7,060 nucleotides of DNA from Deltaproteobacteria bacterium (GCA_016874875.1 VGTA01000156.1:1-7060), one strand, 5' to 3'. Positions 1 to 6,398 are shown, counted from the first letter of the stretch. The notes: a model not told the origin generated them from the letters alone. Program-made: numbers and translations.

Positions 1-14
1 GGCGCGCCGCGGGC

Positions 15-38
15 GCTAGCGCTATCGCTATCGCTATC
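15..38 (-). repeat. 6-bp tandem repeat creating four in-frame TAG stops at the end of mrp
   Basis: On the plus strand the hexamer gctatc occurs three times in a row (21-38), preceded by the variant gctagc (15-20). Read on the mrp strand this is CGATAG repeated, so the mrp stop at 34-36 is followed by further in-frame TAG codons at 28-30, 22-24 and 16-18. The variant copy also forms a 10-bp palindrome, gcgctagcgc, at 13-22. The sequence is seen directly; any role as a read-through safeguard is inference, and replication slippage is the simplest origin. Confidence 0.9.
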
Positions 39-1242
39 GCCTAAAGAGCGACGCGAGGAGCCCCTTCTTCTCTGCGGGCGCCGGGGGGGCGAACGGCAGC
101 TTCTCCACGAGCACCGACGCGAGGTCGGCGAACGCGCGCGCCTGAGGGCTCTCGGGCTCGCTCACCGACACCGGGCGCCCCTCATCGCCGCTGCGCTGCG
201 TCTTGTCGTCGAGCGGCAGCCGCGCCACCACCTGCGTCCCGAACTGCACGCACATCCGCTCCGTGCCGCCCTGGTTGAACGGCGCGTGCTCGTGCCCGCA
301 CTTGACGCACACGTAGTAGCTCATGTTCTCCACCACGCCGAGGATGGGGATGTCCACCTTGCGGAACATCTGCATGCCCTTGATGGTGTCCGCCACCGCC
401 AGCTCGCTCGGCGTGGTCACCATCAGCGCCCCCGTCAGCGACACCGACTGCGTCAGCGTCAGCTGCGCGTCCCCCGTCCCCGGCGGCAGGTCGATGATCA
501 GGTAGTCGAGCTCCCCCCACTCCGTGTCCTCGAGGAACTGCTTGACGATGGACCCCACGATGGGCCCACGCCAGATCACGGGCGTCTGCTCGTCGATCAA
601 GAAGCCGATCGACATCACCTTCACCCCGTACGCCTCCACGGGCAAGAAGCGCTTCTTGTCGGCGTCCGTCTTGACCTTAGAGCCCGCCACCCCAAACAAA
701 ATCGGCGCCGAGGGCCCATAGAGGTCGATGTCGCAGAGCCCCACGCGCGCCCCCTTAGCGCGGAGGCTGATCGCGAGATTCGCCGCCACCGTGGACTTCC
801 CCACGCCCCCCTTGCCGCTGCCCACCGCCACGAGGTGCTTCACCTGCCGCACGCCGCCGGGGGCGGCGGGGGCGGCGGGGGCGGCGGGGGCGGCGGGGGC
901 GGCGGGGGCGGGGGCGGGGGCTGACCGCGCCGCCCGCGCGCCCTGCGCCCCGCCGCCGTACGTGCTCAGCCCCGGCTCGCTCACCGGGGCCCGCGGCGCC
1001 CCCTCCGGCGCCTCCACCTCGATCTCTACGTCCGCCACCCCCTCGAGCTTCACCAGCGCGTCATAGACCTCGTCCTCGATGGCGTGGCGGACGTCGCGCG
1101 AGACCGGCGCCGTGAAGGTGAGGGTGAGGCGCACCTGGCCGCCCGCGGCCTCAAGGGCGCTCACGCAGCCCGTGGAGATGATGTCGCCCTCCTGGGAAGG
1201 GTGCGCGATCTGCGCGAGGCGCGCCTTCAGCTGTTCCATCAT
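34..1242 (-). CDS. mrp (apbC): Mrp/NBP35-family P-loop ATPase, Fe-S cluster carrier, with N-terminal MIP18/FSCA domain
   Basis: This 402-residue cytoplasmic ATPase of the Mrp/ApbC/NBP35 family is expected to bind a bridging Fe-S cluster at a dimer interface and pass it to apo-proteins. Residues about 1-78 match the MIP18/FSCA (DUF59) domain often fused to bacterial Mrp. Residues about 107-130 are a low-complexity Ala/Pro linker. The ATPase follows: deviant Walker A GSGKGGVGKST at 141-151 with signature Lys144, DIDLYGPS at 171-178 and DLPPGTGD at 251-258. The family CxxC cluster-binding pair is present as CVKC at 312-315. The C-terminus has a short Pro/Ala/Lys tail. The start is the first of two adjacent ATG codons, with AAGGAG seven bases upstream. 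It lies 226 bases after the outer-membrane protein gene, separated by repeats and a possible promoter, so it is probably transcribed separately. Length and motifs are normal; the repeat-built linker and repeated stop codons are the only oddities. Confidence 0.95.
   Translation of the reverse strand: MMEQLKARLAQIAHPSQEGDIISTGCVSALEAAGGQVRLTLTFTAPVSRDVRHAIEDEVYDALVKLEGVADVEIEVEAPEGAPRAPVSEPGLSTYGGGAQGARAARSAPAPAPAAPAAPAAPAAPAAPGGVRQVKHLVAVGSGKGGVGKSTVAANLAISLRAKGARVGLCDIDLYGPSAPILFGVAGSKVKTDADKKRFLPVEAYGVKVMSIGFLIDEQTPVIWRGPIVGSIVKQFLEDTEWGELDYLIIDLPPGTGDAQLTLTQSVSLTGALMVTTPSELAVADTIKGMQMFRKVDIPILGVVENMSYYVCVKCGHEHAPFNQGGTERMCVQFGTQVVARLPLDDKTQRSGDEGRPVSVSEPESPQARAFADLASVLVEKLPFAPPAPAEKKGLLASLFRR
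859..920 (+). repeat. 9-bp tandem repeat with eight G5 runs, encoding the Ala-Ala-Pro linker of mrp
   Basis: The plus strand holds five exact copies of gggggcggc (859-903), then shorter gggggc units (904-915) and a final G5 run (916-920). This gives eight runs of five G in 62 bases. On the coding (minus) strand it is GCCGCCCCC, which reads Ala-Ala-Pro and forms the flexible linker between the FSCA and ATPase domains. The G-rich strand is the template strand, so a quadruplex could form in DNA but not in the mrp mRNA, which is C-rich here. The copy number is likely to vary between strains. Confidence 0.9.
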
Positions 1243-1249
1243 GAGGTCA

Positions 1250-1255
1250 CTCCTT
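1250..1255 (-). promoter_or_regulatory. Ribosome binding site of mrp
   Basis: The minus strand reads AAGGAG, then seven bases, then ATGATG. This is a near-ideal Shine-Dalgarno sequence and spacing for the first of the two adjacent ATG codons, and it fixes the start at 1242. Confidence 0.85.
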
Positions 1256-1289
1256 CAGAGGGTCGCCCCCACAGAGGCGCCCGAGAGAG

Positions 1290-1312
1290 CGCGCGCCGTC
1301 CGCAGGCGCGCG
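1290..1312 (-). other. GC-rich hairpin in the presumed mrp leader
   Basis: The arms cgcgcgcc (1290-1297) and ggcgcgcg (1305-1312) are perfect complements and enclose a 7-base loop. On the minus strand the hairpin lies about 48 bases before the mrp start and is followed by CTCTCTC rather than a T-run, so it is not a convincing intrinsic terminator. If the possible promoter just upstream is real, it would sit at the very 5' end of the transcript. GC-rich DNA makes such stems fairly often by chance. Confidence 0.4.
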
Positions 1313-1319
1313 GTTACAC

Positions 1320-1348
1320 CTCATAGCACAGCGGTGACCCCTTGTCGC
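1320..1348 (-). promoter_or_regulatory. Possible sigma-70-like promoter of mrp
   Basis: The minus strand carries GCGACA (1343-1348) and TATGAG (1320-1325) separated by 17 bases. Each hexamer matches the consensus at four of six positions. The site lies in one of the few less GC-rich stretches of the window, about 80 bases before the mrp start and directly downstream of the 12-bp repeat array. The matches are weak, so this is a suggestion only. Confidence 0.25.
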
Positions 1349-1360
1349 CCTCATTGTCTT

Positions 1361-1450
1361 ACTGTGGGTCTCACTGTGGGTCTCACTGTGGGTCTCACTG
1401 TGGGTCTCACTGTGGGTCTCACTGTGGGTCTCACTGTGGGTCTCACTGTG
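1361..1450 (-). repeat. Intergenic array of seven exact 12-bp tandem repeats upstream of mrp
   Basis: The plus-strand unit actgtgggtctc (GAGACCCACAGT on the gene strand) is repeated seven times without a mismatch at 1361-1444, followed by a 6-base partial copy to 1450. The array begins 18 bases after the stop codon of the outer-membrane protein gene and ends 13 bases before the possible -35 element of mrp. It has no spacers, so it is not CRISPR. It could be an iterated protein-binding site or a neutral slippage array; the sequence does not decide. Confidence 0.95.
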
Positions 1451-1468
1451 AGCGCGGCGCGCCCTGGA

Positions 1469-3139
1469 TCAGAGTCTGAGGCGCGCGAGGAGGCGGGCGC
1501 CGTAGAGCGCCTCGGCGCCCACGCCGCCCTCCCCCTGCAGCCCCGCCCCTGGGAGCAGCGCCCCGCCCTCCGCCCCCAACATCAGCTCCGCCCCCCCCAC
1601 CACCAGCGTCCCGCGCACCCCCACGTCCGCCTCCACACCCAAGAAGCGCTCCCCCGCGCGCGAGCCGAGCAGGTTGGCGGGATAGCCGCCGTTGAAGCGC
1701 GAGTTGCGGGGGTCCGCCACCGGCACCTCCCCCCACGCCAAGAGCGGCCCGCCGTAGACCTCCACGCCGCGCGCGAGGCGGAACCAGCCGCGGGGGAACA
1801 CCGCGTAGGTGTTGGAGACGCTGCGGCGCGTGGGGAAGCGGTCGAGGTCCTCATTGGGGGAGCCCACCAGGTCCGGGTCCGCCGCGGTGATGGGCGCGCG
1901 CGCGCTCTGGGCGCTCAGCACGTGACGGAACAGCAAGAGGCCCATCTCAAAATTGGGGTCCGCCCGAAACGCGTTCTGCCGCCCATCGTCAAAGTTCTGA
2001 TCCCCCGACGCCGCCACAAAATCCACCACGCCGCCCCCGCGCGGACTCGTGAGCTTGAGGCGCGCGGCGAGCGCCGCCTGCACCACCTCGTTCACGCGGT
2101 GCTCGGGGGACGGCGCCAGCGTCGTGTCGCCCTGAATCCACACGCCCTCCGCCTCCAGCTCCAGCTTGAGGCGCTCCGCCAGCGGCCAGTACCAGCGCGC
2201 GTAGATGTCCCCCACCCACACGTCGGTGCGCTTGTCGCGCGGCTGCGACGACGAGGCGGGGATGTCCTGGTGGCGGCGCACCACATACGCCCCCACCTGC
2301 CGCTGCTGCTGGAAGCCCCACACCACCGCCGCCAGCGCCTGCTCCGCGCGGTCGCCCGGCAGCATGATGTCGTCGCCCTGCACGCGGTCCACCCCCACCG
2401 ACGCCAGCAGCGGCCGCCCGAGGACGCGGTGGGGCCCCGTGGCCGCCATCGCGCGCAGCACCCGGTCTCCCCCGCGCGGGTCGCCAAAGTAGGCGCTCCC
2501 CGGCGCCCAGCCGTGCGCGCCGTCGTTGGCGAGGAGCCCCAGCCCCCAGTGACTCGTCATGTAGCCGCCCTGCAGCGTGAGGACGCTCGCGAACGACACG
2601 GCGCCGTACGCCTGGCGCAGCGTGAGGTCCGCGCGCGGCTCCGACAGCGGCAGCCCCACCCCCCGCGCGCTCGCCTCGCCCCCCGCCAGGACGCCCGAGG
2701 TGATGTCCTGCTCGTAGTGGGCTTGAAAGAAGAGCGGCGAGAGCGCCTTGCGGGTGTCGATGTTGGCGCCCACGCGCGCCTGAAGGTCGTAGGCCGCCCC
2801 CGGCGCGTAGCGGACGGGGGTGCCCACGGGGACGGAGTCCCCGAGCGGCACGGGGTCAAAGGCCAGCGCGGAGAGCGCGACCTGCGCGGGCAGCTCAAAG
2901 CGCACGCCCTGGAGCGCGAAGCGCGTGACGGGGGTGTACTCGTCGCGCGCGCCCACCACCAGGTGCGCGTGCGGGTAGCGCGGCGACACGTCGAGGGGCG
3001 CGGGGGCGACGGCGGGCGCGGGCGCGGCGGCGGCGGCGGTGGGCGAGAGCGCGCACGCGCTCAGGAGGAGGGTGACCTTGAGACTCTTCATATAGCTCTT
3101 CATATGGCTCTTCATATGGCTCTTCATATGGCTCTTCAT
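1469..3139 (-). CDS. Exported, probably outer-membrane beta-barrel protein (resembles the myxobacterial TIGR04551 family)
   Basis: From the ATG at 3139 the protein has 556 residues. The N-terminus is four copies of a Met-Lys-Ser-His/Tyr tetrapeptide, then MKSLKVTLLLSAC and an Ala/Pro-rich stretch, which together form an export signal. The mature part has many alternating-polarity segments rich in Tyr, Trp and Phe, and a strand-like end (RLLARLRL), as expected of an outer-membrane barrel. Segments such as SHWGLGLLANDG (195-206), FRADPNFEMGLLLF (391-404) and RFNGGYPANLLG (481-492) recall, from memory, the TIGR04551 proteins of myxobacteria; the family call is moderate to weak. The start is chosen because this ATG overlaps the stop of the upstream gene (ATGA). 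An open frame continues to an ATG at 3226, but that stretch overlaps the upstream gene. LSAC is a good lipobox, so lipidation at Cys29 is an alternative to signal peptidase I cleavage. Substrate and function are unknown. Confidence 0.75.
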   Translation of the reverse strand: MKSHMKSHMKSHMKSYMKSLKVTLLLSACALSPTAAAAAPAPAVAPAPLDVSPRYPHAHLVVGARDEYTPVTRFALQGVRFELPAQVALSALAFDPVPLGDSVPVGTPVRYAPGAAYDLQARVGANIDTRKALSPLFFQAHYEQDITSGVLAGGEASARGVGLPLSEPRADLTLRQAYGAVSFASVLTLQGGYMTSHWGLGLLANDGAHGWAPGSAYFGDPRGGDRVLRAMAATGPHRVLGRPLLASVGVDRVQGDDIMLPGDRAEQALAAVVWGFQQQRQVGAYVVRRHQDIPASSSQPRDKRTDVWVGDIYARWYWPLAERLKLELEAEGVWIQGDTTLAPSPEHRVNEVVQAALAARLKLTSPRGGGVVDFVAASGDQNFDDGRQNAFRADPNFEMGLLLFRHVLSAQSARAPITAADPDLVGSPNEDLDRFPTRRSVSNTYAVFPRGWFRLARGVEVYGGPLLAWGEVPVADPRNSRFNGGYPANLLGSRAGERFLGVEADVGVRGTLVVGGAELMLGAEGGALLPGAGLQGEGGVGAEALYGARLLARLRL

Positions 3140-3142
3140 ATG
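3080..3142 (-). repeat. 12-bp tandem repeat of a stop/start (ATGA) gene junction
   Basis: The gene-strand unit ATGAAGAGCCAT occurs three times exactly from 3139 to 3104, then as variants ATGAAGAGCTAT (3103-3092) and ATGAAGAGTCTC (3091-3080). Each copy begins with ATGA. In the frame of the outer-membrane protein these are five starts, with ATG first bases at 3139, 3127, 3115, 3103 and 3091. In the frame of the upstream VWA-like gene they are five TGA stops, the first at 3136-3138. Each copy also carries GAAGAG, a weak Shine-Dalgarno-like sequence, four bases ahead of the next ATG. The last Met is followed directly by the hydrophobic part of the signal sequence. Confidence 0.95.
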
Positions 3143-4428
3143 GACCAGAGCGCTCCAGACGCGAGGAGCGATGGGCGGGGGGCGAGGGGCGAGGGGCTGG
3201 GGGTGAGCGGGCGCGCCGCCACCCACTCGCCCGACGAGCTGAGCACGTAGGGGCTCCAGAAGCCGAGGCGGACGAAGCGCGCCACGTCCGGCGCGTCAAA
3301 GCGCCCGAGGTGCAAGAACTTCACCTTGAGGAGGTGCACGTCCCGCCCCGCCTCCTCGCCCTCGAGGGCGGTGGTGACCTTCATCCACTGGTCGAGCCCC
3401 TGCACCACCTTGCGGAGGTCGTTGCGCGCGTAGGCGCTCATCACCTGCTCAAAGGAGCGCGCGCGCTGCGCGAGCTGCTGCGCGAACGCCACCGCCGGCT
3501 GCGCCAGCTCGAGGGCGTCGGGGGCGGAGCCGAGGGCGCTCAGCGAGCGCCGCGCGCCCAGGTAATCACAGATGAGCACCTCGCGCTCCGCCGCCGACGA
3601 CGCGCCCTCCTGCACCGTCACCAGCCACGCCGCGCGCCCCTCCTCGGAGAGCGTGGGGTGGTAGAGGTTCGCCACCCCGTCTACGGGGAGCGCGGCGAGG
3701 GGCGACGTCAGCGAGACCACCGACAGGAGCTTGCCGTCCATCATCGGGCGCAGCGTCAGCGACGCGCGCGCCGGGCGCGACGCCGCGTCCTGAATCGCCG
3801 CCGAGAGCTCCCCGATGAGCCCCTCCCCCGCGAACAGCACGCGCGCGCCCAGGCGCGCCGCCCACCGCGCCCACGACCAGAGCGACGGCGCGCAGGACTC
3901 CACCACCACCGTCACGCTCGCAAAAGGGGCGACGTCGCGGTCCTGCGGGAGCGCGTAGGTGCCCGAGGACGCCAAGACCACCAGGAGGTGCTGCGCGCGC
4001 TCGTCGCGCGGCGGGCGCGCCTCTTCTCCGGGGGGGGCGGCGAGCGCCTTCGTCACGTCGAGCTCGAGCTCCATGGTGGCCTCGAGCTCATCCCCCAACG
4101 ACAGCTCACCCGCCACCCCGCGCAGCTGCGCGCTGAGGGCGCTCGTCGGCGCGGCGAGGTCCGCGAGGGCGCGCGCCCCCGCTGGCTGCCCGAGGAGGTC
4201 GAGGGCGCGCGGCGCGCCGTCGATGGCGGCGAGGTCCCAGGCGTCCTGCAGCGCGGCGCGCGTGGCCTCGCCCACGGCGCCCGAGGTCGCCACCACCCAC
4301 CGCACCTCCCCGGCGGCGCGCGCGCCGCCCGAGGCGTCGAGGGAGAGGACGAGCTGCGTGGGCGCCCCCTGCGGGCGGGCGGCGCGGGACTGGAGCGTGT
4401 AGCGGAGTGCGGAGAGGGGGGCGCTCAC
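3136..4428 (-). CDS. VWA-like protein with degenerate metal site, partner of the pseudokinase-PP2C fusion
   Basis: The GTG start at 4428 gives 430 residues. It overlaps the upstream stop by four bases (GTGA) and has AGGAGG seven bases before it; an ATG at 4470 lies inside the upstream gene and is less likely. I do not recognise a named family. The layout suggests a von Willebrand A fold: WVVATSGAVGE at about 44-54 aligns with the usual DxSGSMG metal-binding loop, but the first Asp is Ala47 and the last Ser is Ala51. LLVVLASSGTY at about 148-158 aligns with the later T-D-G strand, with Asp again missing. A helix and strand at about 183-200 match the end of the fold. No signal peptide or membrane segment is seen, so it is probably cytoplasmic. 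The last 25 or so residues are Pro/Ser/Leu-rich and look like read-through of spacer. If the VWA call is right, it is likely a metal-independent binding or scaffold domain. Confidence 0.8.
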   Translation of the reverse strand: MSAPLSALRYTLQSRAARPQGAPTQLVLSLDASGGARAAGEVRWVVATSGAVGEATRAALQDAWDLAAIDGAPRALDLLGQPAGARALADLAAPTSALSAQLRGVAGELSLGDELEATMELELDVTKALAAPPGEEARPPRDERAQHLLVVLASSGTYALPQDRDVAPFASVTVVVESCAPSLWSWARWAARLGARVLFAGEGLIGELSAAIQDAASRPARASLTLRPMMDGKLLSVVSLTSPLAALPVDGVANLYHPTLSEEGRAAWLVTVQEGASSAAEREVLICDYLGARRSLSALGSAPDALELAQPAVAFAQQLAQRARSFEQVMSAYARNDLRKVVQGLDQWMKVTTALEGEEAGRDVHLLKVKFLHLGRFDAPDVARFVRLGFWSPYVLSSSGEWVAARPLTPSPSPLAPRPSLLASGALWSI

Positions 4429-6398
4429 GGTGCGTCCTCCTGGGCGGCGTGGAGGCGGAGGACGACGCACGAGATGTTGTCGCCGCCGCCCCCCGCGTTG
4501 GCGAGGGCGATGAGGTCAAAGGCGGCCTTGGGGGCGCTGAAGGCGCCCTCCACCGCCGCGAGCATGCGGCGCTCCGCGTCCTCCTCGTCGAGGCCGGCGT
4601 AGTCGGGGATGCCGTCGGAGCAGAGCAGGAGCGTGTCGCCCGGGAGGAGGCGCAGGAGGGTGAGCTGCGGGTGGACGGGCACGGGCACGAGCCCCCCCTC
4701 CGCGCTCTTCTTGAACTCCCCCACGCAGTTCACGAGGGCCGCCGACGAGGGGGCCTGAGAGGCCTGCGAGGGCGTCTGCCCGAGCTGCATCAGGTGCGTG
4801 GCGAGGTCGTCGTCCACCATCAGGCTGCAGATGTGGCCGTCGCGAATCAGGTAGATGCGACTGTCCCCCATCGACGCCAAGAGCGCCGAGTCTCCCTCGA
4901 GGAGCGCGATGACCGCCGTGGCCGCCATGATTCCCTCGGGCGGCCCTCGGAAGACGGGCTGCGTGGCGCTCACGTGCTCCCCGATGCGCCTGTTAGCCTC
5001 ATTGAGCAGGTCGGTGAGCACGCGCGGCGAGAGCCCGGTGCCGCGCTGGAGCGACGAGAGCGACACCTCCGAGAGCGTCTCCTCGTCCTCCTGCGTCGTC
5101 GGGGCGCTGCTGAGCGCCTCCCACGCCTCAAAGGAGGCCTGGCGCACGTAGCCGCTGGCGATGTCGCCGGATCCGTGCTCGGAGATGCTCACCCCGTCGG
5201 TCACCACAAACAGCCCGCGCTCCGTCTCGGGCTGGTAGCCCAAGAAGATATCGTCTTGGTTGGTGGGGTTGTACTGGCCCTTGAGGAGGCCCACGTGGAT
5301 GTCGTGCCCCACCTCTACGTGGAGCGCGGCGGACCGCTTGGCGGCGCGGCGGGCGGCGCAGCGCACCGCCCAGCGCAGGGCGCCGCGCAGCGCCGCCGCG
5401 TCGGCGTAGCGGCGGCGCGGGGAGGGGGAGGTGGCGCGGCGCACCACCGCCACCAGCTCGGGGCTGAGGCAGGGGTGGTACACGCTGGGCGAGGGGAGGC
5501 GGTGGCTGGGGCGGCGCGCCTCGTGGAGCGGCGGCGAGCCCGTGAGGGCGTAGAAGAGCCACATGCCCACGCTGAACACGTCGGCCTCCGCCCCGGGCGC
5601 GGCGTGGAAGTGCCCGTAGGACTCCGGCGGCGAGTAGCCGAGGTGCGCGAGGTGCTCGGCGGAGGACATCGAGAGGGGGCGGCGCTGCGCGAGCAGGTCG
5701 AGCGCCCAGCGCGGGCGCGCCCGCGGCCCCTCCGCGCTCCCCTCCACGCACAGGTGCTCGGGGTGGAGGGCGCCGAGCGTGAGGCCCGCGGCGTGGATTC
5801 GCTCTAGGAGGCGCAGCAGCGGCTCGGCGCGCTCCACGAGCTGCGCGGTGGTCACGGCGGCGTTGTCGGAGGTGGGGTGGTTGATCGCTGACTCGTCGGG
5901 GCTCGCCTGCGGCGCCGCGCCCTCGCGGCGGAGCCACCGGGGGGCGCGGGCGGCGCGCCCCTGCGCGGCGTCGCGGGCGAAGGCGGCGAGGGCGGCGGGC
6001 GGGACGAGGGGTGGGGCGCCGGGGGCGGGGGCGGCGAGGACCGCCCACTCCCCCTGCGCGCTCAGGGCCGCCGCCGCGGGCGCCACGTCGGGGGCGAGCG
6101 CCTCCCAGGCGCTCACGGCGAGGCGCCGGCGCTCCACGAGCGCGCGCGCCTGCGCAGCGGGGGCGACCCACACCTCGAGCTCGCGGCGCTCGCCCTCGAC
6201 GTCGGCGGCAGCGCCAATAAAGACAGCGTACTCGAGGCCCGCCTCCACGCGGTGCGCGAGGCGCTGGGTGAGGAGCGCGGCGGGGGCCGCGCCCACGCGG
6301 TCACCCAGCTCCGGCCAGCGCCCCTCGGCGCGCGCGGCGGGGGCGGGGGGCTCTTCGCTGAAGAGGACGGGGGGGGTGGGGTGTGCTTGCTCGCTCAT
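4425..6398 (-). CDS. Pseudokinase-PP2C phosphatase fusion protein
   Basis: This 657-residue protein has two signalling domains. Residues about 30-345 resemble a Ser/Thr kinase: the catalytic-loop region reads HAAGLTLGALHPEHL (202-216), in which the HRD Asp is Ala210 and the following Lys and Asn are both His. DFG is replaced by DLL (234-236), whereas the APE-like SPPES (256-260) and the DVFSVG of helix F (273-278) remain. No glycine-rich loop or VAIK lysine is evident, so it is probably a pseudokinase. Residues about 360-650 are a PP2C phosphatase: NQDD (380-383), DG (401-402), MGDSR (510-514), LLCSDG (591-596) and GDN (639-641) keep the expected metal-binding Asp residues, although the usual DGMGG loop is DGVSI. 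It should dephosphorylate Ser/Thr proteins in the cytoplasm; the kinase-like part may sense or bind. AGGTGAT lies just before the ATG. It heads the operon with the VWA-like and outer-membrane genes. Confidence 0.9.
   Translation of the reverse strand: MSEQAHPTPPVLFSEEPPAPAARAEGRWPELGDRVGAAPAALLTQRLAHRVEAGLEYAVFIGAAADVEGERRELEVWVAPAAQARALVERRRLAVSAWEALAPDVAPAAAALSAQGEWAVLAAPAPGAPPLVPPAALAAFARDAAQGRAARAPRWLRREGAAPQASPDESAINHPTSDNAAVTTAQLVERAEPLLRLLERIHAAGLTLGALHPEHLCVEGSAEGPRARPRWALDLLAQRRPLSMSSAEHLAHLGYSPPESYGHFHAAPGAEADVFSVGMWLFYALTGSPPLHEARRPSHRLPSPSVYHPCLSPELVAVVRRATSPSPRRRYADAAALRGALRWAVRCAARRAAKRSAALHVEVGHDIHVGLLKGQYNPTNQDDIFLGYQPETERGLFVVTDGVSISEHGSGDIASGYVRQASFEAWEALSSAPTTQEDEETLSEVSLSSLQRGTGLSPRVLTDLLNEANRRIGEHVSATQPVFRGPPEGIMAATAVIALLEGDSALLASMGDSRIYLIRDGHICSLMVDDDLATHLMQLGQTPSQASQAPSSAALVNCVGEFKKSAEGGLVPVPVHPQLTLLRLLPGDTLLLCSDGIPDYAGLDEEDAERRMLAAVEGAFSAPKAAFDLIALANAGGGGDNISCVVLRLHAAQEDAP
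4436..4441 (-). promoter_or_regulatory. Strong ribosome binding site inside the phosphatase gene that fixes the GTG start
   Basis: The minus strand reads AGGAGG, seven bases, then GTGA. This perfect Shine-Dalgarno lies within the last codons of the pseudokinase-PP2C gene and selects the GTG at 4428 over the upstream ATG at 4470. Together with the four-base overlap it indicates translational coupling. Confidence 0.85.

Noticed and set aside
1290..1312. Hairpin as the terminator of the three-gene operon.
   Set aside because: No T-run follows it, it lies about 160 bases beyond the last stop codon, and it is downstream of the possible mrp promoter.
1361..1450. The 12-bp array as a CRISPR.
   Set aside because: The units are directly adjacent with no spacers, far shorter than CRISPR repeats, and no cas gene is present.
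3140..3226. N-terminal extension of the outer-membrane protein to an ATG at 3226.
   Set aside because: It would place a Pro-rich, non-hydrophobic stretch before the signal sequence and overlap the upstream gene by about 90 bases. The ATGA overlap at 3139 gives a more natural start.
1079..3250. A 723-codon open frame on the plus strand, opposite the outer-membrane protein gene.
   Set aside because: Its translation is Arg/His/Pro-rich with no recognisable domain and includes the direct translation of the 12-bp array (TVGL repeats). The opposite strand has a signal peptide, barrel-like strands and coupling to its upstream gene.
4429..4470. An ATG start at 4470 for the VWA-like protein.
   Set aside because: It lies inside the phosphatase gene, adds an Arg/Pro-rich tail without homology, and ignores the perfect AGGAGG before the GTG at 4428.
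3310..5807. Two long plus-strand open frames (3310-4602 and 4407-5807) opposite the VWA-like and phosphatase genes.
   Set aside because: Both are Arg/Gly/His-rich composition artefacts. They lie antisense to genes with recognisable PP2C motifs and a clear ribosome binding site.
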